From contig JBAZSJ010000015.1 of the NCBI GenBank assembly GCA_041662485.1, forward strand, positions 33,765 through 97,764: 64,000 bases of DNA, written 5' to 3'. This document shows, piece by piece, positions 49,231 through 60,161 of this stretch. The DNA is from Rariglobus sp041662485 (GTDB taxonomy: Bacteria > Verrucomicrobiota > Verrucomicrobiia > Opitutales > Opitutaceae). Positions within the stretch are counted from its first letter, which is position 1; the number at the start of each line of letters is the position of its first letter. The notes beneath the pieces were generated by a model. The model saw nothing but the letters and a program-made list of their open reading frames with translations. It ran no database searches and was not told the DNA's origin. The position numbers and the translations under genes were made by a program.

Positions 49231-49722
49231 ATGAACAGCCACCTCACCCGTAACGAACGCGAACGCTGTGTCATGGCTCGGGTGCAGCGTCAGCGGGTGC
49301 GACGTCAGCAGAATTTCAGCCTTAAACACTACGGCTCGTGGGAAGCCGCCGAGACCGCTGCCCACACCTGGATCGACTCCGTTCTACCCACCCTCCCTGC
49401 CATTATCACCAGCAAGAATCGCATGACCCCGCGCAACCACTCCGGTGTCGTCGGCGTGCATTTTGACAGTGGGCGCCGCACTCTCCCCTCCGGCACCGTG
49501 GCCGACTACCCCGGTTACGTTGCCCGCTGGCCGGGTTGCAAAGCGGGCCTTCGCTGGTCATTCAATACCTACAACGGCGAGGATAACGCCTTCGTCCACG
49601 CCTGCCTCTGTCGTCAGATGGAAACCAAGGACCGCGAAGCCGTCGAGGAAGCCGTCCGAACCCTCAGTCCTGCCGCCCGCGACGCTTGGCTCGCCCGCCA
49701 ACACCCGGCTCAGCCGGTATAA
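49231..49722 (+). CDS. AP2-like DNA-binding protein, tentative
   Basis: Residues 70-125 (NHSGVVGVHF, YPGYVARWPG, LRWSFNTYNGEDNAFVHACL) follow the three-strand plus helix pattern of AP2/homing-endonuclease DNA-binding domains. The N-terminal 60 residues are basic and helical (ERERCVMARVQRQRVRRQQN). It precedes the HipA-like kinase by 8 bases, so it may be its regulator or antitoxin (inference). Length is 163. Confidence 0.5.
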   Translation: MNSHLTRNERERCVMARVQRQRVRRQQNFSLKHYGSWEAAETAAHTWIDSVLPTLPAIITSKNRMTPRNHSGVVGVHFDSGRRTLPSGTVADYPGYVARWPGCKAGLRWSFNTYNGEDNAFVHACLCRQMETKDREAVEEAVRTLSPAARDAWLARQHPAQPV

Positions 49723-49730
49723 AACCAACC

Positions 49731-50465
49731 GTGCCCATACCGCCACCAATCACCCAGGAATTCGGCACGGTAGAATGCGTGCAAATCCTGCGCACGGTCC
49801 GTCATGGTGGGATGCAGCCCCTTCTTTGCACCGCCGACGATAATGCCCGCTATGTCGTAAAGCCGTTTTCCTCGGGTGGTGCGTGGCCACAAGTATTGGA
49901 ATGGGTATGCGCCCGGCTGGGACGGTCTTTGGGGCTGCCCATTCCCAATTACCGGCAAATTATGATCGGGGAGGAATTGGCCGATGCCTGGAACGCGACC
50001 AACGCCCGCCAGGTTGAACCGGGTCTCGGCTTTGGGTCTCAATTTGTGGAGGGAGCGTCGGAATGCGACGAGGCTTTGCTTGTCCGCATTGAGCCTACGC
50101 TGACCCATCGCCTGCGAGCCTTCGACTGGTGGATTCGCAATCGGGATCGCATACTCAAAAACCCCAACCTGCTGTGGAGTTACGGCGAAGCGCGTCCCTA
50201 TGTGATCGACCACGAACAAGCGGGCCAAACCGACGGCGCGGATGCCTTCTGGCGCGATCACCTCTTCGCCAATGCGACACCCACACCTTGGCTGCCTGCC
50301 GATTTACGCTCAGAAATGCAGGTCGCCTTGCTACTTAAGCCAAACATTCTTGCCGAACTGCCTTCGACGTGGACAACCGGCACCGATGGAGTAGATTGGT
50401 TCTTTAAACAACTCGAACACAGCATCGCCACAACACCGCACCCGGATTGGAGGAATTATGAATAA
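49731..50465 (+). CDS. HipA-like kinase domain protein
   Basis: The pattern fits the short HipA-like (HipA_2) family: an ATP lid ARYVVKPFSSGGAWPQVLEW, then FDWWIRNRDRILKNPNLLWS and RPYVIDHEQAG, in which Asn of NPN and Asp of IDH are the expected metal/catalytic residues. No HipB helix-turn-helix is beside it. Instead, a DUF3037 protein overlaps its end by 8 bases. GTG 49731 is used because the 15 codons before it overlap the previous gene; ATG 49686 is the alternative. Protein phosphorylation in a toxin-antitoxin or defence pair is inferred. Confidence 0.75.
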   Translation: MPIPPPITQEFGTVECVQILRTVRHGGMQPLLCTADDNARYVVKPFSSGGAWPQVLEWVCARLGRSLGLPIPNYRQIMIGEELADAWNATNARQVEPGLGFGSQFVEGASECDEALLVRIEPTLTHRLRAFDWWIRNRDRILKNPNLLWSYGEARPYVIDHEQAGQTDGADAFWRDHLFANATPTPWLPADLRSEMQVALLLKPNILAELPSTWTTGTDGVDWFFKQLEHSIATTPHPDWRNYE

Positions 50466-51306
50466 ACGACTAGCCTGCCATTATTCCGTCGTTCGCTTCT
50501 GCCCCTATCCTGAAACCGATGAGTTTGCCAATGTGGGCGTGGTCCTAGCATGTCCTGCACTGGGTTACTTCGACGGCATGCGTGCCGACCTGCGCAAACG
50601 CGGTCGCGTGGGAGGTTTTTTTCCAGAACTCGATCCCGCCATCTACAAAGCGACCGTCAACGCCTTTGAGGATACGCTCATGGCCCATCGCCAAATCCCA
50701 GCCGACGGCCAATTGCTCACCGATCCCGATCAGCGACGTCATCGTGACGCGTTTCTGGCCTTCGTGCGTCCACGTGAGTCCATCCTCTATTTCAGCGAAC
50801 CTCGCGTGATTCTTTCCGACAGCCCGGCAACGGCGCTGGAAGATTTGTTTTCCGCCTACGTCGAGCGACGCTTTGCTCACGCCACAGAGTATCAGGAGCG
50901 TGTCATGTGCAAGCGTCTCGAAACCCTCCTGCGGGAGCAGCATCTCTTGCAGCGCTATCGCCTCAACGAGCCGGTGGGCGACGTGCATTATCGCGTGCGC
51001 TTCCCCTTCGTCCATGTCGATGTCGGGACTACGCACGCCCGTCGTGCGCTCAAAGCCCTCCATCTCGACCGCGACGAGCCAACCGATATTCTGCGCCATG
51101 CGGATGCTTGGAGAAATGATGTCGCCCGTCTGGCCGGCTATGGCACCGCCCCCGACGACCTGCTCTTCATTCTGCAAGGCCCGCAGGGTAAAGCAGCCGA
51201 GCACACGAGCGCTTTTGACCAAGTGCGCCGCGATTTGGATGATGACGGAATCGCCTATACGTTTGCCGATGCATCGCCGGACATCATCGCGTTTGCCGGT
51301 CGATAG
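50458..51306 (+). CDS. DUF3037 protein, partner of the HipA-like kinase
   Basis: The N-terminal block CHYSVVRFCPYPETDEFANV, followed by GVVLACPALGYFDGM, is the DUF3037 signature. The remaining 230 residues are mainly helical. DUF3037 proteins are regularly found next to HipA_2-type kinases, as here (8-base overlap). The role is not known, possibly antitoxin or substrate. Length is 282. Confidence 0.8.
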   Translation: MNKRLACHYSVVRFCPYPETDEFANVGVVLACPALGYFDGMRADLRKRGRVGGFFPELDPAIYKATVNAFEDTLMAHRQIPADGQLLTDPDQRRHRDAFLAFVRPRESILYFSEPRVILSDSPATALEDLFSAYVERRFAHATEYQERVMCKRLETLLREQHLLQRYRLNEPVGDVHYRVRFPFVHVDVGTTHARRALKALHLDRDEPTDILRHADAWRNDVARLAGYGTAPDDLLFILQGPQGKAAEHTSAFDQVRRDLDDDGIAYTFADASPDIIAFAGR

Positions 51307-51388
51307 GCAATAAACCGGCCAAGCCCGCCAGACCCCGCGCAAGAAAGTCATCGGCGCACTTGTTTGCGCGGCGGCATTGCACAAATAT

Positions 51389-52285
51389 ATGCCAATGCCT
51401 GAAACCAAGCCTTCATCTCCACCGGAAACCAGCGGACGCTGGCTGGCCTGGGGTCTGGTCGCGATCACGGGCATCCTCTTCTGGCCGGTCACACGCTGGA
51501 TCGTAACCGAGGCTGTCGCCCGCGAACAGATCAAGCAGGGCATGGTGCTGCTGCTCTGCGCCGCCGCGCTCATCATCTGGAAAAATTCCCGCGAGCTGCG
51601 CCCCTCGCCCAACCTCAGCAACCAGGCGCTCGTCCTGCTGGCCGGCGCGTTTGCCTGCGTCGGCCTGGCCGGCACCACGGGCTGGTCGCTCCTGCTGCTG
51701 CCGGGCATGACGCTCGGGCTGGCCGGCTCGCTCCAGATGATTCTGGGCACGACCGGCTACCGGTTTTTAAAACCGCTGGTCGCGGGCGTCGTCGCGCTGG
51801 TCGTCATTATCCTGATGTTCCCCTTGCTCGACTGGCCGCTGCGCCAACTCGCGGGCATCGAGGCCGCGCGCGTGTTGAGCGCGCTCGGACTTGCCCCGCA
51901 GCTCGCCGTCTCCAACGACCCGCACAATCCGCAACTGGTCCTCATGGTCGGCAAGCAGGCGTTCCTCGTCGCGACCGAGTGCAACGGTTTCGGCCTTATC
52001 ACCTCGGGCGCGCTGCTCGCCCTGCTCGCGGGCGAAATCAGCAAACGTCCGCGCTGGATCATCGCATGCCTCATGCTGCTCGCGTTGCTCACGGGATTTG
52101 TCGTCAACCTGCTGCGCATCCTCGCCATCACGCAGCTCGCGCCCCGCTTCCCCGGCCACTACCACGCCATGCACGAGGTGATCGGCACGATCATGCTGTG
52201 GATCGGGCTTGGGTTCATCGGCTGGCTGGCCTGGCGCCCCCAAGCTTACGTATTGCCGCCGGCATCCCAACCCTCCAACCTCTAA
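51389..52285 (+). CDS. Exosortase/archaeosortase family transpeptidase
   Basis: Eight or so membrane helices and the catalytic set: Cys in FLVATECNGFGLITSG, Arg in VVNLLRILAITQ and His in HAMHEVIGTIMLW. Exosortases cut PEP-CTERM tails and anchor surface proteins. A matching substrate is encoded at 59024 (PVPEPSTYGMIF). ATG 51389 is preferred to TTG 51377. YebC begins 6 bases after the stop. Length is 298. Confidence 0.85.
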   Translation: MPMPETKPSSPPETSGRWLAWGLVAITGILFWPVTRWIVTEAVAREQIKQGMVLLLCAAALIIWKNSRELRPSPNLSNQALVLLAGAFACVGLAGTTGWSLLLLPGMTLGLAGSLQMILGTTGYRFLKPLVAGVVALVVIILMFPLLDWPLRQLAGIEAARVLSALGLAPQLAVSNDPHNPQLVLMVGKQAFLVATECNGFGLITSGALLALLAGEISKRPRWIIACLMLLALLTGFVVNLLRILAITQLAPRFPGHYHAMHEVIGTIMLWIGLGFIGWLAWRPQAYVLPPASQPSNL

Positions 52286-52291
52286 ACCCTT

Positions 52292-53023
52292 ATGGGACGT
52301 CAATGGCTCCACGCGAAACGCGCGATCGTTAACAACAAAAAGGGTCAGTTTGTCGGCAAGATGGTGAAGGAAATCACCGTCGCCGCCAAAATCGGAGGCG
52401 CCGACATGGCCGCCAACGCCCGATTGTTCGCCGCCGTCGAAAAGGCGAAGAAAGCGAGCGTCACCCGCGACGTGATCGAGCGCGCCATCAACAAGGGCGC
52501 CGGCATCGGCGGAGAGAAGATGGTTATGGACCACGTCGTCTTCGAGGGCTACGCGCCCCACAAGGTGCCGATCATCGTCGAGGTTTACACGGACAACGTG
52601 CAGCGCACGACCCCCGAGATGCGCGTGCTCTTCAAGAAGGGCATCCTCGGCACCACGGGCAGCAACAAGTTTCTCTTCGAGCATGTCGGTATCGTGGAAG
52701 CCCATACGCCCGCGACCGAAGTCGACCTCGAAGCCGCCGCCATCGAGGCGGGCGCGAATGATTTCGAGGCGATCAGCCACGAGCAGAACGACGACATCCC
52801 CTTGGGCGTGACCGGCGCGCGTTTCCACACGGATCGCACGCAGGTCCACGCCGCCACCGTGTGGTTGAGCGCCAACGGCTGGACGGTGGTCACGAGCGAA
52901 ATCGGCTACGTCGCCAAGATGTTCCCCGAGCTGTCCGACGAGTTCCGCGGCGACGTCGGCGAGTTTCTCCAGGCCCTCGAGGAGCACGAGGACGTCCAGC
53001 GCGTCTGGGCGGCGGTGAAGTGA
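52292..53023 (+). CDS. YebC/PmpR-family DNA-binding or translation-associated protein
   Basis: The entire 243-residue family is recognised: MGRQWLHAKRAIVNNKKGQF, KEITVAAKIGG, NARLFAAVEKAKKASVTRDV, FEGYAPHKVPIIVEVYTDNV and LQALEEHEDVQRVWAAV. Members are described as transcription regulators and, more recently, as helpers for translation of difficult motifs. It is closely linked to the exosortase gene. Confidence 0.9.
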   Translation: MGRQWLHAKRAIVNNKKGQFVGKMVKEITVAAKIGGADMAANARLFAAVEKAKKASVTRDVIERAINKGAGIGGEKMVMDHVVFEGYAPHKVPIIVEVYTDNVQRTTPEMRVLFKKGILGTTGSNKFLFEHVGIVEAHTPATEVDLEAAAIEAGANDFEAISHEQNDDIPLGVTGARFHTDRTQVHAATVWLSANGWTVVTSEIGYVAKMFPELSDEFRGDVGEFLQALEEHEDVQRVWAAVK

Positions 53024-53035
53024 GTTCGAGGTCCA

Positions 53036-53143
53036 TGTAGGCCCGACCGCTGGTCGGGCGGTTCGGCCGATTCACCCAAGGCAGCCCGACCAACGGGCTT
53101 CCGACGCCAATCCACCGAAACCCGACCACCGGTCGGGTCTACA
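53036..53143. repeat. REP-like palindrome
   Basis: TGTAGGCCCGACCGCTGGTC on the left faces GACCACCGGTCGGGTCTACA on the right, with a smaller internal CCCGACC/ACGGGC element. Same GTAGG-type ends as at 29867 and 45036. Confidence 0.7.
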
Positions 53144-53167
53144 TTTTCCAGATCAATTTTAAGCCAC

Positions 53168-53201
53168 AAAAAAGCCGCGTCCTTTACGACGCGGCTTTTT
53201 T
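53168..53201. terminator. Bidirectional terminator after yebC and sdhB
   Basis: AAAAAAGCCGCGTC pairs with GACGCGGCTTTTTT around the loop CTTTAC: a 14-bp stem with A-run before and T-run after, so it works for both strands. It lies 16 bases past the sdhB stop. Confidence 0.88.
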
Positions 53202-53216
53202 GAGAAGCAAACCCGA

Positions 53217-54029
53217 TCAGGCGCCGTCGCCGGCGGCGGCGCTCTTCGGGCGGAAGGACGAGCGGAAGCTCGCGGCGATGTAGTCGCGGTTCATGCGGGC
53301 GATGAAGTCGTGGCTGACGGCCTTCGGGCACGCGGCGCTGCACTCGTATTGGTTGGTGCAGCTGCCGAAGCCGAGGGAGTCCATCGCGGCAACCATGTTG
53401 AGCACGCGGCTGTCACGCTCGGGCTGGCCCTGCGGGAGGAGGCCGAGCTGCGAGACCTTCGCCGAGACGAAGAGCATGGCGGATGAATTTTTGCAGGCGG
53501 CGACACAGGCACCGCAGCCGATGCACTGGGCGGCGTCCATCGCGAGGTCGGCGATTTCCTTGGGAACAGGAATGGCGTTGGCATCGCAGGGAGCGCCGGT
53601 GCGGATGGAGATAAAGCCGCCGGCCTGCTGGATCTTGTCGAAGGCGGAGCGGTCGGTGATCAGGTCCTTGACGACCGGAAAGGGCGTGGCGCGGAACGGC
53701 TCGACGACGATGACCTCGCCGTCGGAGAACGAGCGCATGTAGGTCTGGCAGCTCGCGATGGACTTGTTGGGGCCGTGGGGCTTGCCGTTGATGACGAGCG
53801 AGCAGGTGCCGCAGATGCCCTCGCGGCAGTCGTGCGCGAAGGAGATCGGATCATCGCCCTTGCGCTCGAGCTCGTCGTTCACGACGTCGAGCATCTCAAG
53901 GAAGGACATGTTGGGACTCAGATCCTTCGCCGGATAATCGACGAACCGGCCGGGTTTGGCGGGTCCGTCCTGGCGCCAGACGCGAAGGGTGATGGAGATG
54001 TTTTGGGTGGAAGATTTTTCGGCGACCAT
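53217..54029 (-). CDS. sdhB: Succinate dehydrogenase/fumarate reductase iron-sulfur subunit
   Basis: The [2Fe-2S] ligands lie in DCREGICGTCSLVINGKPHG and CQTYM. The [4Fe-4S] and [3Fe-4S] ligands are in CIGCGACVAACKNSSAM, then CTNQYECSAACPKAVS. At 270 residues it is of normal size. It carries electrons between the flavoprotein and the membrane quinone. It is the third gene of the sdhCAB operon and ends at a strong terminator. Confidence 0.95.
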   Translation of the reverse strand: MVAEKSSTQNISITLRVWRQDGPAKPGRFVDYPAKDLSPNMSFLEMLDVVNDELERKGDDPISFAHDCREGICGTCSLVINGKPHGPNKSIASCQTYMRSFSDGEVIVVEPFRATPFPVVKDLITDRSAFDKIQQAGGFISIRTGAPCDANAIPVPKEIADLAMDAAQCIGCGACVAACKNSSAMLFVSAKVSQLGLLPQGQPERDSRVLNMVAAMDSLGFGSCTNQYECSAACPKAVSHDFIARMNRDYIAASFRSSFRPKSAAAGDGA

Positions 54030-54071
54030 GGTGGTGTGCGTTAGGTGGTTCGTTGGATCAGCGGCGGCGGA

Positions 54072-56057
<1,986 letters not shown>

Positions 56058-56072
56058 GGCGGGGAAGATGGG

Positions 56073-56879
56073 TTAGCGTTGGGCTACGGAAGCGGGGGCG
56101 GCAGGAGCGGCGAGCACCTTGGCGGCGTAGGTGCCGTCGGCGGGCTTGAGCAGACCGGTCACGATGGCGCCGGGGATCAGCAGATTGCCGAGGAAGTAGA
56201 GGAAGCAGAAAGCCGCGGCGGCCCTGCGCAGGCAGCAGGACCAGCGGTGATTGCGCCAGCCGATCGTCTGGAACAGCGAGTCGATGCCGTGCAGCATGTG
56301 AAACGCGAGCAGGCTGGTGGCGATGATGTAGAAGACCGAAACGATGGGATTCGCGAAGCCGAGAAACACCATGCTGTAAACGTCGTGGACTTCGGTGCCC
56401 TTGGCGGCCAGCGGCACGCCAAACTCGTGGGCGTCTTCGAGCATCGTCCAGCCGGGCAGGCTGCTCTTGAACGTGTCGTGGCTGGCCACGCCGAGGGTGA
56501 ATTGGGCGATGTGGTAGACGATAAAGGCGAACACCACGATGCCGGTCATGCGCATGGTGCGCGACGCGAGGGTGGCCTGGATGACCTTGTTGACGCCATA
56601 GCCGGTCGGGCCGTTGGCCTTGCGGTTTTCAAGGGTGAGCACCACGGCGGCCCAGATGTGGACGGCGACGGCGCCAAGCATCACGAGGCGCACGAGCCAC
56701 AGGGCCGGCCCGAGCGACTGGAGGAAGTGGGCATAGCCGTTGATCATGTCGGGCGAACCGAAGATCTGGAGGTTGCCCACCAGATGGCCGGTCACAAAGC
56801 CGACGAGAATCAGGCCGGACACGGCCATGAGAAATTTCCGTCCGATGGAGGATTTTAAGAGGTTTCCGATAAGGCTCAT
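56073..56879 (-). CDS. sdhC: Succinate dehydrogenase cytochrome b subunit (single-subunit anchor)
   Basis: Five hydrophobic helices with His residues for haem: VSGLILVGFVTGHLVGNLQI, LVRLVMLGAVAVHIWAAVVL, IVVFAFIVYHIAQFTLGV, VFYIIATSLLAFHMLHGIDS and a C-terminal helix. One larger subunit (about 268 residues) replaces SdhC and SdhD. ATG 56879 is used because the frame before it is non-coding. No sdhD is present. An Ala/Pro-rich tail ends the protein. Confidence 0.9.
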   Translation of the reverse strand: MSLIGNLLKSSIGRKFLMAVSGLILVGFVTGHLVGNLQIFGSPDMINGYAHFLQSLGPALWLVRLVMLGAVAVHIWAAVVLTLENRKANGPTGYGVNKVIQATLASRTMRMTGIVVFAFIVYHIAQFTLGVASHDTFKSSLPGWTMLEDAHEFGVPLAAKGTEVHDVYSMVFLGFANPIVSVFYIIATSLLAFHMLHGIDSLFQTIGWRNHRWSCCLRRAAAAFCFLYFLGNLLIPGAIVTGLLKPADGTYAAKVLAAPAAPASVAQR

Positions 56880-57120
56880 CGCAGGTAGGTCGTGGTCAAA
56901 GTGATCAGGGAGGAACGGTCGCCGGGTGTCCGGCAAGACCGCGAAAGGCCAACCTATGGGGCACCACCCTCCCTTGTAAAGGGAAGGCTGGACGAGGACG
57001 GGAATGAGTCACGTGCTATTAGCCCCCCTAACTTCCTGAAGAAGGAAGCTTTGGCCTAATCCCAAAAAACGCCCCATCACGGGCAAGAGTTAGGTAGAAC
57101 AAGAGGGCGCCCGCCTCCCT

Positions 57121-58842
57121 TCATTTTTGATCCAGGCGATCCTTGGATCGCTGCAACAAGGCGCGTTCTTCCGGCAGCATTTTTTGGGAGGCCGAGATGG
57201 ACAGGAATTCCAACGCCTCGGCCGAACGCCCCTCCTCGGCCAACAATGCACCGTAAACCAACGCCGCCCTGGGCCGCAGCCGTATGCCGGGGATCATCGG
57301 AACCAGACGCGCAAGCGCAGCCGCCCCGCCGCCATCACGCGTCTCGGCCCATGCCCAGATCACCGCTTCCTCGGGCAAAACGTCGGGACGGTCGATCAAC
57401 GAAGCCGCCTGTTTGCGGGCGGCTGCGTCCATGCCTCCGTTGAGCACCTTGAGATACAACCGGCTCGCCCCGGCAAAACGATCATCGGGATACGCGGCCA
57501 TCCATTCGTCATAAATCCTCCCCAGCTGTTCGACATCCCCCTTCTCCTCCGCATCGGCCGCAAGTTTGCGCAAATAAGCCAGATCCCGCGGCGAACTTTT
57601 GTGGGCCGTCCACAAGGTTTTCGCCCGGGCCTCCGGCCATCCCCACAGACCCGCCAACCTTTCAAGCCCATGGAACGCCGGGGCTCCGCCGTTCTTCGCC
57701 GCCAGCGTGAGCGCATCCTCCCATGTTTCCATCGCCCGCAGCCTGCTCGTCCCGTCTTTTTGCACGCGGGCCGCAAACGCCAGTTCAAGCGCCCCCGAAG
57801 GGATCGCTCCCCATGCGCCCGACTGGAGCAGTTGTTGCAACCTCACCCAATCCTGCAGTTGCACCGCGCAAACCGCGCGCGCGCGCAGCACCTGGGGGGA
57901 ATTTTGAGTGGCCGCGGACAGGCCCGAAACCCACAGCAACGCCTCTCGCGCCAATCCCCGCCCCGCCATCCATTCGACAAGATCGGCCGCGTCCGCCGGC
58001 ATCGGCAAAGCATCGGCCTTCATATGCTCCGCGAGTTCAAAAAAACCCGCTTTTCTCGCCGGGGAGAGTTTCAGGACGGCACCCGCCAGATCGGCCATCG
58101 CCCGTCCGGGGTTGGGCTGACTTTCCGCGAGCCGGATGAGCTGCAAGGTGGCACGGATGCGCAAAGACCCTGTTTGCGCCAACGCCAACAACTTCACCCG
58201 GGCCGCCGACGCCGTGACCCGGTCCTGACTATATGCGGCCGCCGCCGCCGAGTTGAATTGCATGCGGGCATCATCCGGCTCGAGAACCGCCAGCGCGCCC
58301 AACTCCGACGCGAGCGCCGCCTGGTCTCCCGTCACCAAAGCCAACGCGGCCCGATGCCGCTTGTAGACCGCCTCCGCGCGTCCGGCCGGTGACACCCGGG
58401 CAAGCGAGCTCTCCACGATGTCGTATCTTTTCAACTGCAGGGCGATGCCCGCCTTCCCGATCACGTAGGCATCATTATCCGGCTCTCGCGCCAGCAACTC
58501 ATCCCACAAGGTCAACGCGCGAGGATTCCCCAATTGCGTATAAAATTCCGCCAACGCCCGCCGGGCCTCTTGGTTTTGAGGGTTGCCCTGCACCATCTGC
58601 TCCAAAGTCAGCTGAGCACTGCGAAAATCACGCGAAGACATGAACTCAGCCGCCTGCTTGAATGAGCGCTCATTGATTTTGCGGCCCGCCCACCGCCAGC
58701 CGAACACCGCAACCGTAAGCACAAAAATGACCGCCACCCCACCCCCTACTACCGATCTGATCAAAAGCCTTTTCCGAATAGCCGCATCCTTGTGATCCGC
58801 GTCATTGGGAAACCGAGACCAAGGAAAATGCCACAAGCTCAT
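57121..58842 (-). CDS. Membrane-anchored TPR-like protein
   Basis: A charged N-terminus and one membrane helix (LLIRSVVGGGVAVIFVLTVA, near residue 27) are followed by about 500 residues of helical TPR-like repeats (AQLTLEQMVQGNPQNQEARR, LAREPDNDAYVIGKAGIALQ, ALVYGALLAEEGRSAEALEF). It probably scaffolds envelope complexes. No enzymatic motif. It stands alone upstream of the PEP-CTERM protein, in the opposite direction. Confidence 0.75.
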   Translation of the reverse strand: MSLWHFPWSRFPNDADHKDAAIRKRLLIRSVVGGGVAVIFVLTVAVFGWRWAGRKINERSFKQAAEFMSSRDFRSAQLTLEQMVQGNPQNQEARRALAEFYTQLGNPRALTLWDELLAREPDNDAYVIGKAGIALQLKRYDIVESSLARVSPAGRAEAVYKRHRAALALVTGDQAALASELGALAVLEPDDARMQFNSAAAAAYSQDRVTASAARVKLLALAQTGSLRIRATLQLIRLAESQPNPGRAMADLAGAVLKLSPARKAGFFELAEHMKADALPMPADAADLVEWMAGRGLAREALLWVSGLSAATQNSPQVLRARAVCAVQLQDWVRLQQLLQSGAWGAIPSGALELAFAARVQKDGTSRLRAMETWEDALTLAAKNGGAPAFHGLERLAGLWGWPEARAKTLWTAHKSSPRDLAYLRKLAADAEEKGDVEQLGRIYDEWMAAYPDDRFAGASRLYLKVLNGGMDAAARKQAASLIDRPDVLPEEAVIWAWAETRDGGGAAALARLVPMIPGIRLRPRAALVYGALLAEEGRSAEALEFLSISASQKMLPEERALLQRSKDRLDQK

Positions 58843-59023
58843 TTAAATTTAAAATTATGATAACGTGATACTAATGCTAATTTCATCGTCCTCAAAAAAC
58901 CTTCATCTCTTTATTGAGGCATATTCGCAATGATTTTTCAGCTCTGACTTAGGCTCTCCTTGACTAGGGGTAAATACCTATTTGACACCACCCGACCATA
59001 CCCATTGAATCAAGCCTATTCAG

Positions 59024-60136
59024 ATGAGCGCGGTCGCAAAAAATTCCATCGTTTGCTTGGTTCGCGTCTGCTTGTTGCTGACCGTTTCTTTCTGCGCCCC
59101 GGTCCTTCATGCACAGGAGGCCGTAACAAGCTTAACCTACGGCACCGCAGCGGATGGAACCAACCGTACCGCGGGCAATATCGTATACCTGAACAAGAGT
59201 CAGGCGGTGACCAACATTTCCACGGCCACCGAGGATTACGTGTTCAACGGCCCGGTCGCCAGCAACGTCTATTTCCGCCGTGGCGGCACCGGCACCAACG
59301 GCGCGACCGCATGGTATCAGGGCACCGATTTTAATTCGAGCGGCGGCTATCAGGTTTACGGCCAAGGCGACACCAGCCCCACGTTGAGCGAGCTCATGCG
59401 CACCAGCAATCTCTCCGAAGGTCTGCGCAATCCCTTCGCCAACACCGTCAGTTCCAGCTCCATCGGACCCACCTCGAACATCGAACGCATCGATTTTTAC
59501 TTCGGAGCAAGCGGCTACACCGTGCAAGAGGGCGACGCCCTCGCTTTTTTTGATTTGGAAAACTACGGCAACCATGGCGACGGCTTTCGCATCGCCGCCA
59601 TCGACGCATGGGACACCGGCACCGCCAAACCCACCAGCTACACCAGCACCGGACTGATGGTGGACCCCGGCTCCTATGGCGACGCGGTCGCGGTCCCCGG
59701 CGGCGGCAACACGGGCTACATCCGCTCCTCGACGACCAACGGAGACAACATCGCCAGCGGCCAGACCGTCGTAACCATCGACTCTGATACGTCGGGAGGC
59801 CTGGGTAGCAGCGATCTGTCGATCGTAGGCATCATCATCCGTCTTTCGGATCTGGGTCTCACCGTGGGCCAGACGATCTACGGCTACTCCCTCATGGCGG
59901 GCGACGTCACCGCCTCCTCCTCCAGCGACCTGGTGGATTACACCAATACCGGCGTCTATCTCAACACCACCAACGCCGGCACCAATCCCGACGCCGATTT
60001 TGGCAACGTGGACTTCGCCGCATTCGGTGCCCAGCTCGCCCGTCCCGTGCCCGAGCCCTCGACCTACGGCATGATCTTCATGGGCCTGTGCGGAGCCTTC
60101 TGGGTGTGGCGCCGAAAAAAACAAACCGCGCGCTAA
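59024..60136 (+). CDS. PEP-CTERM sorted surface protein
   Basis: A signal peptide (RVCLLLTVSFCAPVLHAQ) comes first, then a Ser/Thr/Gly-rich beta body (ATAWYQGTDFNSSGGYQVYG, IDSDTSGGLGSSDLSIVGII), and the sorting tail: VPEPSTYGMIF, hydrophobic MGLCGAFWVW and RRKKQTAR. It is a likely substrate of the exosortase at 51389 and is exposed on the cell surface. No enzymatic domain is recognised. Length is 370. Confidence 0.88.
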   Translation: MSAVAKNSIVCLVRVCLLLTVSFCAPVLHAQEAVTSLTYGTAADGTNRTAGNIVYLNKSQAVTNISTATEDYVFNGPVASNVYFRRGGTGTNGATAWYQGTDFNSSGGYQVYGQGDTSPTLSELMRTSNLSEGLRNPFANTVSSSSIGPTSNIERIDFYFGASGYTVQEGDALAFFDLENYGNHGDGFRIAAIDAWDTGTAKPTSYTSTGLMVDPGSYGDAVAVPGGGNTGYIRSSTTNGDNIASGQTVVTIDSDTSGGLGSSDLSIVGIIIRLSDLGLTVGQTIYGYSLMAGDVTASSSSDLVDYTNTGVYLNTTNAGTNPDADFGNVDFAAFGAQLARPVPEPSTYGMIFMGLCGAFWVWRRKKQTAR

Positions 60137-60161
60137 TCCCAGCGGGCGGACTCGCGCTTGC

